Assembly: GCA_037178675.1 (NCBI GenBank)
Contig: JAYMGJ010000578.1
Coordinates: forward strand, 62,001-126,000
DNA from: Scleroderma bovista
Taxonomy: Eukaryota; Basidiomycota; Agaricomycetes; Boletales; Sclerodermataceae
DNA length: 64,000 nucleotides
Reading direction: 5' to 3'
Part shown: positions 42,890 through 54,280 of the stretch, piece by piece
How positions within the stretch are numbered: the stretch's first letter is position 1
Layout of the letters: each line of letters starts with the position of its first letter
The notes under the pieces: model-generated
Seen by the model: only the letters and a program-made list of their open reading frames with translations
What the model was told of the DNA's origin: nothing
Databases searched by the model: none
Position numbers and translations under genes: made by a program

Positions 42890-45021
42890 GTTGAAAACGA
42901 GAGCGAGTTGTCTAGTAAAGCTTTCCGGTCTCGATAACGACCTTGGACCAGCCATTTGCGTCGACCTGCTGACGAATGAGCGCGTCTCTTGTATCGCTTT
43001 GTTACCCACCAGTTCCTTGGCTTCTTTGTCGTAAGCCTGAGATTTTATCTCATTAGTACCTGGCCATAATAATAGATGCGACGTACCTCGCGTTGAGCTG
43101 GCGTCAGCGCCTTGTCATAGTAGGCCCGGAAGTCTTCTTTTTGTCCATTCGCGTTCACTTGTTTCAGCCATCGTCGCATACAGAGATTCCTAGAGAGCGT
43201 GTTAGCAAGCGCATCAGTTATAATAAACTGTATTTACCGTCCGTTTTTGGTGCCCGATGGCCGTAATTTCGCCTTGGCTTTGGCCATTGTATTATTCGTA
43301 GTTGTGTCCGAACCGCCGGATCCATCACTTGGCGTGTTTGTTGAGCGCTCACCAGACAGATGGGATGGCCCAGTAGGGCACGGCTTTGGGGGATCTGGGA
43401 TGGGAGGGACAGCCGCTGTCTTCACTTTTGATGCAGCGCTAGCCAATAAAAGCCTGCGTTCCGACGATCAGTGAAGTGACTGTCAATGAGCCAAATACTT
43501 ACATGGGGTCGTATGACACCGAGCTATGGGTGGCGGGCACGTTGTTGACAACCGGCGAGTTTTCCTTGTTCGCCGAGCGCTCCAGTTGGCTCATGCTAGC
43601 TTGTGTAGGCAGCGCCCCAAGTGTGTTGCTTTCTGTTGGGCGGACGGCCGATTCTGTGCCGTGGATAGTGCGTGGTTCTAAGGAAGTGTTAGTAGCGCCA
43701 ATAGGATAATTGAGTGCTTGCTGAGACCCTCTGAATCTCGTGATTGTTCCATGGCGTCTGCCTCTTCACTCGGTTGGAAATCGCAGACAGGCGTCTCTAT
43801 GCGGGTGTGAGCGAGAAAATAAGAAGAAAAAAAAGCATTCAGACCTGGGTTCATCACCTCTACAGTGTCGGAACGACTGGATGGGCTGGATGACTGTCCA
43901 TACCCGCCAGCGATGCCTTCGTGAGTGCCTGACATGTTCTCCACTGTGGTGGCTCGACCGATCAGTAGACACTATCATATAGAACAACTCACCTTTTTGT
44001 TTCTTGCTCGATGGCCGTAAGGTATCTGCATGCCCCTTGCGCTTCACAGGCTTGTGGTCCTCGAGACCTTTGTCCTCGTCGGATGCTTCTTCCTTGACAA
44101 CGTTGCGCGCATTCTTCTTCAAGTTCCCATCGGCATCTAAACGGCGAGAGCGCCAGGATGGGTATAAATACGTGCAAAGGTGTTCGAGCTTCCATCCGTC
44201 CTCGGCAAGCTTGAAGAACGAGAATTGTTTCTCCATGGTCGACTGTATGAAATGCCGGGTGCTCGTGCTGGCCTTGCCCCAGGTGTCTGGAGCCATGTTG
44301 CGTTGGGCAAGTTCCGTCCATCCCGCTCGTAACGCCCTTCGAGCATTTTCGAGTTTGTTGGCCTCAGGGACTTCGCCGTTTTCCTTTTCTAGGTACCCGT
44401 ACAGGCCGCGGTTGCTGCGTTGGGCTTCTGGGGAGTCCAACCAGTCATCGTAATCCTTTCTCGTCCAGAAGCGCACATCTTTATGTGTCTCGCGCGTTGG
44501 GGGCTTCTCATCTTTGTTCGTTTCCTGTAGAAAAGAGTCAACGTCTAAGATGGTCGGTGCAGATGATGGCGATTTGACTGCGCCGGCAAGTTGGTCGAAA
44601 AGGTTCCTGTCATATGAGAGTTAGCTCTAGAAAATATAGACATTCATATACGTACTTGATTGTATCGCGCTCGGCAGTGACTTGGACCAAATTGCGCTCG
44701 AGCGCATTGCACCTATCTTGCAAGAAACTAAGCCGGTGGTCGTGCATATATGCGCCCTAAAAAACTGTTAGCTCGTCAGAGTGAACTAAATATACTTGGA
44801 ATGACTTGATGGAATGCAGGTGGGTTGATCTGAGCCGAGTAGGAGAACCCAGTTGGGCCCTGCGTGCCGATCGGCCCTGGCGCTTTGTTTGGTAAAGGCG
44901 ACGCAAACAAGTCGTTATCATTGCGCTCATTGCCTGATGGAAGAAGTGAGTTAGTTGTATGAGGAGAAAGGGGGGAGGTGGGGCTGAAATTGAACGAGTC
45001 GGCAGTATCGATGGGAAACAT
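42890..45021 (-). CDS. Transposon gene C, element 1: coiled-coil protein with two conserved blocks
   Basis: A multi-exon gene from an ATG at 45021. A Ser/Asn/Pro-rich start is followed, after an intron, by a coiled coil (about 44760-44655, LQDRCNALERNLVQVTAERD). The first conserved block, about 44480-44020, opens VRFWTRKDYDDWLDSPE and contains LCTYLYPSWRSRR, then an acidic and basic linker. A Ser/Pro-rich stretch covers about 43980-43235. The second conserved block at about 43200-43090 reads NLCMRRWLKQVNANGQKEDF and AYYDKALTPAQREV. Element 2 gene C has the same order and both blocks. I know no domain name for them. The 3' exon border (about 42890) and some introns are uncertain. A DNA-binding accessory role is only an inference. 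Confidence 0.65.
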
Positions 45022-45152
45022 GATGAGGATGGTGGGGGAGGAAGCGAGGATTTGGCTAAGGTAAAATTCCCATCCCTTTGATTACCTCACCATTAGTCTC
45101 GACTCTTAATTAAAAACACGCCCACTACCCTGTCATAACATAACAAACAAAC

Positions 45153-46024
45153 ATGTCATTGCCGCCGACTCATTTACTCTTTGCTCCCGCGCCGACCATT
45201 ACTATGGTCCAGAATGATGTCTTCGTCGACATCGAAGCCCTTGTCTCTGATTGGGACGCGTACACGTTCTCTCTTGACATCCCTTCACCGGGAAAAAAGG
45301 TAAGCCTCATCCAACTTGTAATCGAGTTTACTAGTCTCATCAAATATATTAGAGGGTCGTCTTGCGTATCAAACACCCCGATTTGCACAAGTATAGTCGT
45401 CCTCGGGTCAGGGAACCCTACGCACAACCCATCCGACTCGAAAACATCACCCTAGAATACAGTCAAGACTCTGATTTTGCGCAAGAAGACCTCCCAATCA
45501 AGCTGGAGTCAGAGGCTTGCACGGTTCCCAACGTGGAAGAAGGCTCTGATTCCCTCAGCATCAAGTCTGAAGATCACGCTGATTCCTCGTAAGTCTTTTC
45601 TCTCAAAACTCAGTATATCTCACAACTCCACCAGCGCGTTGGGTACTGTATCCCCGTCGTGTCGCGTTTTCAAGGAAGAGGACTCCACACAAGGCAACGT
45701 CAAGCCAGGGCCCGACGTTAGCATCGAGTCAGATGCAGCTGATCGCGTTCATTCATTGTAAGTCATTCATTCATTAATCAAAGTATATTTGACTTGTCTA
45801 CTACCAGGGTGTCTTCTACTATAGCCCCACTCCCCTGCCGCGTGCTCATCAGACGCACCAGTGACCCGGCACGAGAGGGAGATGGACCCCCCAACTCGTT
45901 GAAGTATTACATTCGATCATTCGATCCTTCAATTCTCCCGTTCGAAATCACGCAAAGGAAAGCGGGAATTGCGGCGCATGAGGAAGAGCTAGAGCGGGAG
46001 AACAAACGTTGTAGACTACTTTGA
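45153..46024 (+). CDS. Transposon gene B, element 1: small protein of unknown function
   Basis: Four exons, 45153-45299, 45353-45588, 45635-45757 and 45808-46024 (introns 46-53 bp), all in phase, 240 residues. The N-terminus (VFVDIEALVSDWDAYTFSLD, then RVVLRIKHPDLHKYSRP) aligns with gene B of element 2 (SVLDIHGLSSDWNTYLVKV, KLVLRLRNC). The middle is acidic (LPIKLESEA, SIKSEDHADSS, repeated IKxE motifs that resemble sumoylation sites), and the C-terminus is charged and helical (AAHEEELERENKRCR). It starts 131 bp from gene C, divergently. No known domain is recognised. Confidence 0.7.
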
Positions 46025-46131
46025 TACCTGATCTTGTTGCATTGTAATTTTTCTTGGTGCTCAGTCTTTGTTACTGTGGCTTCAAACAAAGTGTTGTCGA
46101 TTGTCCGTTAGATACTGTATGTTCTGTACAA

Positions 46132-49100
46132 CTATTCAACGTCTTGCCCCACGTCGTCATCGTCCCCCTCGCGGTATATACTGTAAGGTACTCCCCACTT
46201 GGAGATGTCGTACCCAGGACGCTCCATCATACAATACATTTCCTGCTCTGCGCCTGATGGCAAAGCCATTCGCTGAGGGATCATCGCAATCACGCCAGTG
46301 ATTTGCTTGACGCGGATGACCAAGATCGTGTCCGTTAGTTGCGAGGCCAGCACAACGTGATTGGAGCGTTGAAGTAGTTCGGGGTCGGGTGCAGAATACA
46401 TTCGAACAAGGGCCACGTCTGCAAACTCGGCGTTGTTGTCTGCATCCGAAATGGCAAGCCTTGTGAAGTACTGCACTTCTCCGCATCGGGTGACTTCTTC
46501 GTCAAGAAACTACAGCAGTTCCTTGTCAAGGCTGTGACTGGCTGTAGGAATTGTACTTACTTTGACATTGCGTGAGACGCGGATTTGCTCTGGAAGCCGA
46601 AGTGTCTCCCTCCAAGCGGAGCGGGCAATCTGGCCATTTGGTAGGCGCAGTCGGGCCCACTTCTTGATACGCGGTAAGACATGTTCAGGGCCGAGAAAGT
46701 GTGAGATGGCAGCGGCTTCGTCACCACGGGGAATGACTGCATTCTTGGCACGTTTGCGAAGTAAGATGTATCCATTGCCGATGTCGACCGACCCATACGG
46801 CGGTCCAGTATTTGAGTCGTCGAGTTCTGGCATGACGCTGAGGAGCGAGTTGACCTGGCACCGCCGGACGCCCTCGCGGGATAAATTGGCAAATGGTTTT
46901 GATGGCTGTCGAATTTGCTCGCCAAGATTGCCGATTGTGCGTTCCATGGTCCATTGGGCATAGCATATTGGTGGCCCTTTGTGGATAGCCTCTGAGACAA
47001 GGTGGACGACTTGGTGCACACATGGCCGGATGAAGTGGATGCGGGATTCGCGTAACTTGTAATAGATGAGTTCGAACTCGTGCTCCCAGCTGCACAGCAG
47101 AGCATGGGCGTCGAGGAGCTCCTCCTTTGTTAACGAGCTTTGGCACATGATTTGGAATCCGCGCACAAGTTTGCAGTAGTTAGCCCAGTATTCCATTGGC
47201 AGAACGTTGTAGAGTAGGATGGGAGCAAGGCCGAAAATGTACAGCTGGAATTCCCAGGTCTTGTACTGGGTATTGATCTTCTCGGCGATGTTTCGAGGCT
47301 TGCGATCATACGAGCTGGGTAGAAAGTGGCCAGCATGCTCTACCGCACTGCCATGCGCACGCCAGACTTCTTCGTTTGATAGAACGGCCCACGGCCAGTC
47401 GGCTGGGTCGTCATCGACAGAGTGATCGAGGGTGCCACGCCAAAGGGAAATGAGAAGATCGCTGATGTTGCCCGCGAGATGCATGATGTCTGTTGTCATG
47501 CATAAGGGCACGCCGAGGGATCGCGAGGGCGAGAGTGCAAGAATAAGCGGAGGTTTTGTGAGACCCGTTTCTGTCTTCTTTTTGTCCCATTGAGTTTGAT
47601 TAGGCACGGCGACGATGGTCTGAAGATGGGTAGCATACTCGGCACATCCGCCAAGCGCAAGCCTGAAGACGTCAATGTCGGCGTGATCGCTACCTCGGGG
47701 ACAACGGTCGCGAGGCTTGAGCAATGCCGGATAGTAATGCTTGCCGTTGGTTTTCCGTCTGCTGATGGACCCACAATACATGCGACAGCCATTCTTGCCA
47801 CTGTGACCAACCATTCCATTCCAGTAGACGAGACCGGGTCCGTCTGCAGTGGTAAATATAAGATAGATGTCGGAGAGGTAACGGGAATCCGTACGCGCGT
47901 TCCAGATAGGGAGCCCTTCAGCTTGAAGCGCAGCAAGGTGGTGCAAACCTGGGAAAAGAAAAGAGTCGACATTCTTGGGCTTGTTGGGGCCAGGAATAAA
48001 GCCGCCCGGGCAAACGTGAAGTTTGCGATAACGTTTGTCTGGGGGTAGGTTGACGATGATCCAGATGTAAATCCAACAATCGGATTCCTTGCTGTCATAT
48101 AGCTGGGCTCCGTCGAGTGAGACCATGACAACGATGTCATGAGATTTGATGTCACCGTCAAGGACGGCCCCGAGATAGTCCCAGCCCATGGCAATATCGT
48201 CAACAACGGGGATGCCACCCGTCTCCCGTATCTGCTGTAAAACCTCTTCCGTCCGTTGATGTAGGTAGTCCATATCTATCGCGCTGTCTTTGTTCCGGTA
48301 TAGAGCTTGGAGCTGGGGACCAATAGGGATGGTGGTGAATGTTTGCGCGGCGATCTTAGACCGTCCATGGGTTCCCTGCAGCCTTTCGTCCTTCCAGCGG
48401 GATGTGCCGCATGTCGGGCATGTATCGAGATGAGCGAATGGACCGGTATACGCGATGCATGTGTTGCGGCACATGTCATGTTCAATAGACACGACGCCGG
48501 TGTATGAAGCAATGAACTTCTCGACGTTGTGGAAGCTCAAGATATTGTCTGCACCGAGGGAGCCAGTAAAGGCGTCCCTCGCTGCCCGACAAACACGGTT
48601 GTACGCGACTTGAGATGTATTTTCAAGGGCAAGATATGCTGCGATGGAGAAGCGCGTGCCTGGATCTTCAATGGGGGTGATTTCATTAGGGGGGTTCCGC
48701 AACTGCTGGAGAGTGTCTGTGCTGAGGTTGGCGACTGGATCGTCGAGCGAGGCATTCTTGAGGGCCATGATAAAGTCCATGGTGTGGCGCATGGAGGGAA
48801 GGGTGGCTGTGGCTGCTAAAGCTGCAATATCAACAATAGGGCGTTGCCTTCGTTGATACTCTATGTTGATTCGCAGGATATCATCACGATTCCCTGGAGG
48901 CGTTGGGGGCGGCGGATGGTCGGGCGTGGGTGGTCGTTCCTGCAATAAACATGAGTATGAAAGCGAGAGGCGGCCAATAAACAATGTACCTCGTCATAGT
49001 GGACCTCTGGAGGCGTTGGGGGCAGCGGATGGTCGGGCGTGGGTGGTCGTTCCTGCAATAAACATGAGTATGAAAGCGAGAGGCGGCCAATAAACAATGT

Positions 49101-49925
49101 ACCTCGTCATAGTGGACCTCTGGAGGCGTTGGGGGCAGCGGATGGTCGGGCGTGGGTGGTCGTTCCTGCAATAAACATGAGTATGAAAGCGAGAGGTGGT
49201 CAATAAACAACGTACCTCATTATCACAATTCCCTGGAGGCGTTGGGGGCGGCAGATGGTCAGGCGTGGGTGGTCGTTCCTACGACAGACAGACGTCAGTG
49301 TGCGAGAGGCACTCAGTAAATAACTTACCTCGTCATAGTGGAACCCTGGGGGCGTTTGCGGCAGATGGTTAGGCATGCGTGGTAGTTCCTACAACAGAAA
49401 TCAGTTCAAACAAGAAAATATATACTGATGGAGCGACGTACCTCAAAACAATCCTCTAAAAACGTTTGCGAGGAACGGTCAGAAGTTCTTGGCGGTTCCT
49501 ACAATAGATACAATGGTCTTGAAGTTAGTATCATAGTAAATGGAATGAAATGGACTCACGTTGTTCTGGATACGAGCCTGTTTCTGACGTCCCACACTGT
49601 GACGAGCATCCTCGACTGTTTCAAGCCGCCTTTTGACCATGGCTTGGATGGTGGCTGCACGGCGACCCGTGGTGTTGACAGACGGGCGGTCTGCTCTGGA
49701 AGCTCGTAAATGTTGTTTCTCTTCTTCAGTATCGGCTTCTTCAATATGGCGGTACCAGGTTGCTTTCGAGACCGGATGGGGGCGTCCGAAGTTGTGCTTG
49801 CGACAGAGACATATGTATTCCGTTGACTGTCGGGCTGCACTCGAAGCCATGGGCGAAGAGCTGGTGGACGTGGAAAGGGACGGGGAAGAGGGCAATGCGG
49901 AGTGTGTACCACTGTAGTGTGTCAT
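46132..49925 (-). CDS. CACTA-like (Tnp2-type) transposase, element 1
   Basis: Eight exons: 49925-49560, 49498-49442, 49388-49329, 49278-49216, 49165-49103, 49052-48990, 48939-46561 and 46509-46132, all in phase, 1,142 residues. Exon 1 has a Cys/His motif (YICLCRKHNFG, ATWYRHIEEA). Exons 2-6 and the start of exon 7 each code for one proline-rich repeat (ERPPTPDHPxPPTPP type). The core includes a zinc-like cluster (CRNTCIAYTGPFAHLDTCPTC), VSLDGAQLYDSKESDCWIYI, the FPGLHHLAALQAEGLPIW block, GKNGCRMYC, and a late conserved stretch (QWTMERTIGNLGEQIRQPS). I place it with Tnp2-like CACTA transposases from the SLDGAQLY and PGLHHL region; the catalytic acids are not assigned with certainty. The last exon is a separate conserved C-terminal domain. 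Confidence 0.8.
48939..49498 (-). repeat. Tandem exon-plus-intron modules in the element 1 transposase
   Basis: Five successive mini-exons (57, 60, 63, 63 and 63 bp) alternate with introns of 50-53 bp. The repeat unit of about 113 bp is therefore one complete exon and one complete intron. The last two mini-exons and their introns are almost identical in sequence, and the start of the next, large exon is a further copy of the exon part. Confidence 0.9.
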
Positions 49926-50183
49926 GCGTAGTCACTGTGTGTGTCTGCTGCGTACGCTGCGTAGTGTAAACGATGCTATCGATCTACGTATCGCAGCACA
50001 CGGCGCAGCCCAAAAAGGAAGGTGTAATATTCAGGAGAGATCTCGTCATATTTTTCACGTCGATTTCATATCTCATTATACCACGTCACACCAGGTAATA
50101 GCCAGTTTTCACTGGGTGTGAGCAATAAGTAATTGATCGGTTCACACGTCCTACAACCGCTGACGATCTTCGTTCCCGCCGTT

Positions 50184-50270
50184 GTGGGGACTTCCGGCGG
50201 GGTTTAAAAATGAGACAGGTCCGGGACGTTTTTGTCAAATAAATATGAATGTCCGACCGGAAGTCCCCAC
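50184..50270. repeat. Miniature hairpin element, copy B (87 bp)
   Basis: Same termini and core as copy A, with a longer AT-rich centre. Just outside copy B lies TCGTTCCCGCC, and just outside copy A lies its near reverse complement GGCTGGGAACGA. Confidence 0.85.
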
Positions 50271-50445
50271 AACAATCATAGTAAGTGCTGTGTGGTGATG
50301 CCCAGTGAGAAGTGGACATAGGCGAACTTAGGTCTCCGTAGGTAATTCTATTTGACATAGTTTGTACATATGGGTAGCTATGGCGTTCGTGTAGATCTCG
50401 TCAGCCTAGTAAGCCATATGTTTGATCTGTTGAAACATCCAACAA

Positions 50446-50512
50446 ATTGCATCCATTCAATGTGTTTCAAGCGTTCGGTCGACCGCTTTGAATGCAATTG
50501 AATGGATGCAAT
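50446..50512. repeat. Inverted repeat in the 5' subterminal region of element 2
   Basis: ATTGCATCCATTCAA at 50446-50460 is exactly mirrored at 50498-50512, with a partly paired centre (CAAGCG, CGCTTTG). It lies between the left terminus and the transposase start, where CACTA elements usually have protein-binding repeats. Confidence 0.75.
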
Positions 50513-50695
50513 TCCATTCCATTCAACGTTTTACAGATAAAGATACTGAGTAGCATCCATTCCACTGACATCACCAACGCTCTCGTCTACTACACAGATC
50601 TCCCTCCCGGATCAAGCCTTTTGTGTAGTCCTGGTGGTACATAAGGTGAGTTGGGTTATCCAGAACTCTCGGTTGACTTACAATGTGCACAGATT

Positions 50696-53600
50696 ATGCC
50701 CGACCCTCCAGACGAATACTGGTGTGTTTGCAGGAAGTACTGTAAAGGTATTTGCAGGGCATTAAGAACGCCCGCGACCTGGCGTCGTCATTACCGTGAA
50801 GCAGGCGAGGATGAGAAGCAGAACATTCGATTAGCAAGGCGTTCCGATGGCTTTCGTGCGTTCATCGAGGATGCTCGATCTCTCGTGCAGCGTCCTCCTG
50901 ACTGTTCTAACTGCTTATCGGGGCAGACTTCGGTGAGTTTACCATTTTATACATCAATATAATCTTCTCAACAACAGCTTATAGGTGTCAAGTGAGCCCT
51001 CTGATGCTGGCAACATAGATCAAGACTGGGGCATGGATGGTGGGTTTCCTCCGCCTTCACCTGGGTGGCATACACCCCCACCAGCACACGGAGATGCTCC
51101 CGCACCCTCGCCTGGACATCGTACACCCCCACCAGCGCACAGAGATACTCTCCCACCCTCACCTGGACGTCATACTCCCCTGCCGGAGCAGGATGACATT
51201 CCCCCACCTTCACCCGGACATCCAGCAAATGGCGACTCTCCCACCCCCTCGCCTGGACGCCATACACCCCACCCAGCTCCTGATAATACTCCCGTACGTT
51301 CGCCCAGTCGTTCAGCGAATGGAGACACCGCTCCCAACCCACTTTTGGGTCTCAACCTAAACGAACTAGCCGTCCTAGCCTCCACCACACCAAAGCATGC
51401 ACGAAGTATGTCATTTATTCAATGGATTCGGAATGCCTCGCTTGATGACGGAATGGGGCTTAGAGGGGAGTCTCTTGACCGGCTCCGCAACCCTCCAAAA
51501 CAAGTGCTCGAACTCGACGATCCTTGTCAAAAACTCGCCATCAGGAACTTCATGGCGCTCGAGCATTCATCGGAAGATGCGTATGAGAAGATACGCATGG
51601 GCATCCAAGCTTGTTTTCCAGGCTCCGAACTTCCCTCTTTCTATCAAGTCAAACGACTTCTTTGCGATTTCACTGGCGTCACATCTATCATCAGTCATAT
51701 GTGCATCAACTCGTGCGTTGCTTTTGTCGGTCCTCATGCAGATCTCGATACCTGCCCCGAATGTGGTGAGCCATGCTTCGACCAGCTTCGGCAGATTAGA
51801 GGAAACAAACACCCTCGCACAGTGTTTCACACTATTCCCATTGGCCCCCAACTCCAGGCCCTCTGGCGACATCCTGAAAGCGCAGAAAAGATGCATTATC
51901 GCCGGAACAAGACGCAACAAATACTCGACGCGCTTCTCGTGAATGATGGTCTTGTCAATACGTACGACGACATCTTCTGTGGTAGTGCTTACCTGCAGGG
52001 AGCTCTTGATGGCACCATCACACCGGACGACACTCTCCTCATGATATCCATCGATGGTGCGCAACTGTACGAGTCGAAAGAGTCCGATTGCTGGATTTAC
52101 ATTTGGATCATCCTCGAGCTCTCGCCGGATCATCGCTACAAGAAAAAGCATGTACTACCCGGTGCCATTATTCCAGGACCAAAGAAGCCCAAGTTCATCG
52201 AGTCCTTCCTGTCCCCAGGTCTCCACCATGTGTCTGCCCTACAGCGCGAGGGTCTCAGGATATGGGACTCGGCCCACGACCGTGATTTTATCACTCGTTT
52301 ATTCCTCTTTCTTGCATGCGCTGACGGTCCAGGTCTCTTAACAATGAGTAATTTTGTTGGCCACCAAGGGAAGAACGGTTGTCGCATGCGCTGTCCACTC
52401 AAAGGTCGTCGAAAACCTGGCGCTTCTCAATACTATCCCGTTTTACTCAAGCCTAACGAGTACGATGTCCCAGGGTGCACGCATGGCGATGTCAATGTAT
52501 ACGAAATTGGCCCCAGCACCTCGGAGAGCTATGTACAACAACTTAATTATCTCCTTCAGGCACGCACTCATAAAGACTATGAATCCCGTCGCCTTGAGAC
52601 GGGCATTGTCGGGCCCAGTGTTCTCCTTGGCCTCCAGCCTCACCTTATCCTCGGCATCCCAGAATGTTTTTCATCAGAGATGATGCACCTTAGTGGTGCA
52701 AACATGGCTGCATTGTGGCTAGACCTGTGGAGGGGTACTATTGAGTGTGCATCAACTGATAATAGGGCAAACTGGCGCTGGTCTGTTCTCAGGGAACAGC
52801 ACAGATGGGAGGAACATGGGTGTGCTGTTGCTGCTTGCAAACCACACCTCCCTGGTTCATTTGATGTCGCTCCTCGTGACCCAAGTCTTCACGCAAACTT
52901 GTGGTACAAGGCAACTGAATACATTACATGGATATACTCTCTTTGTCCAGCTCTCCTTTTTCAGGTTCTGCCCCACAATATCTGGTGCAACTTTTGCAAG
53001 TTTGTTGCAGGTTTTCAAATCATGGGTCAGTACAGTATCACACCCACACAACTCGAACGTGCTCACAATTTTCTAGCAGAATGGGAGTATGAGTTTGAAT
53101 GGATACATTATCAACGGCGTATCGATTGCATTCACTTCATACGCCCTCGTGTCCACCTGATGAGTCATCTCGCCTCAGAGGCTGTGCGTGTCGGGTCTCC
53201 CATCTGCTCATCCCAATGGACGATGGAGCGCACAATTGGGAATCTCGGGCAAGAAATACGCCAACCATCAGATCCCTTTTCTAACCTTGCCCAGCAAGGT
53301 ATCCGTCGCTGTCAAATCAACGCCCTCCTGGCTATGTATCCCGAACTAGATCTCTTGCGGGAAGGTGCCAACCCACGTGCATCCGAAGACTTGGGTAACG
53401 GCTATGTTCTATTGCCCAAACGCGACAAACGACCAATTAAGATACAAGGTCGCGAAGCTCAAATAATCTCTGGATACGTGGGACAAGATGGATCACCAAA
53501 CATTCGTCGTTGGGGGTGGCTGCGGCTGCCGAATGGCCAAATTGCACGCTCCGAATATGTCGAATCACAGAAGCCGCTTGAAGAACTTCGCATGGCTCGA

Positions 53601-54047
53601 AATGTCATCGTAAGTGATTGATTTCCTGTCCAACTGTACATCCATATTGACTAGAGTCTGTAGGCTATTGTTGGTGGAGAGGAGCGCGTTGCAGAGGTCC
53701 GATATTTTGCAAGAGCGGTCGTGCAGGATGATGGAGACGACCTGTATGGCGATCCAGTCAACCCCCCACAATACCGTTTCGTAGATGTCGCCCTGGTCAC
53801 GCTGTATTCTCACCCACACCCGCGTCTATTCGAAGATTCGTATGGCGTCCTCGTTTCAAGCAGAAAGCTGGGTGAAGAAAGTCTCTGTGTCCTTGCACTT
53901 ACTGCTATCCGCTCTGTTGTCGGCATGGTTCCACATCGCGTTCAGTTACAGGAAGGCGGCATGCAAGATAGGTTTTTCTTGGTACAGAAGATGGGGATGG
54001 AATTAGCATACGCCGGGACCGAGTATGACGACGACCAAGATAATTGA
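50696..54047 (+). CDS. CACTA-like (Tnp2-type) transposase, element 2
   Basis: Exons 50696-50932, 50985-53609 and 53664-54047 (introns 52 and 54 bp) give 1,081 residues. Exon 1 has the same Cys/His motif as element 1 (YWCVCRKYCKGICR, ATWRRHYREA). A proline-rich region of about seven SPGxHTPPP-type repeats follows in one exon, where element 1 has split modules. The core repeats all landmarks: CINSCVAFVGPHADLDTCPEC, SIDGAQLYESKESDCWIYI, SPGLHHVSALQREGLRIW, GKNGCRMRC, QWTMERTIGNLGQEIRQPS. The last exon has ALVTLYSHPHPRLFEDS, matching the C-terminal domain of element 1. The frame is undamaged. Confidence 0.85.
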
Positions 54048-54280
54048 CCCTTTTACTAGTTTTTTTTATAGTGAACTAAGTTGTTCATGCGGGTATGACA
54101 CTAAAACGGATCTATTTTTATTGATTAACTACAAGACACGAGTCCGACGCATAACCATACAGTGAATCTAACGAAGCCGCATTGTCCGACATTATAATTG
54201 TACAACAGACCTGCGACGAACAAGCTGGAGGACAAGAACATGAGTGATGTATGGAAGTGCTGATGGAATAATGAGAAAGT

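Larger units (their letters stand above)
42326..50116 (-). mobile_element. CACTA-like transposon, element 1 (7,791 bp)
   Basis: Inverted termini of about 50 bp begin CCCAGTGAAAACTGGCTATT at 42326 and end with the complement at 50116, differing at about one position over the first 48 bases. TGTGAGC flanks both sides exactly (42319-42325 and 50117-50123), a seven-base target duplication. Three genes lie inside: transposase (minus), gene B (plus), gene C (minus). Oriented by its transposase, the element reads transposase, then convergent B, then divergent C. Element 2 has the same plan. Confidence 0.88.

Noticed and set aside
48884..49445. Regular spaced repeats that could suggest a CRISPR array
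   Set aside because: The repeats are coding exon/intron modules of a eukaryotic transposase, the spacers are near identical, and the genome is fungal.
46132..54047. Assigning the two large transposases to the KDZ or Plavaka groups
   Set aside because: I do not see the hallmark motifs I remember for those groups, while the SLDGAQLY and PGLHHL blocks fit a Tnp2-like transposase better. A profile search would decide.
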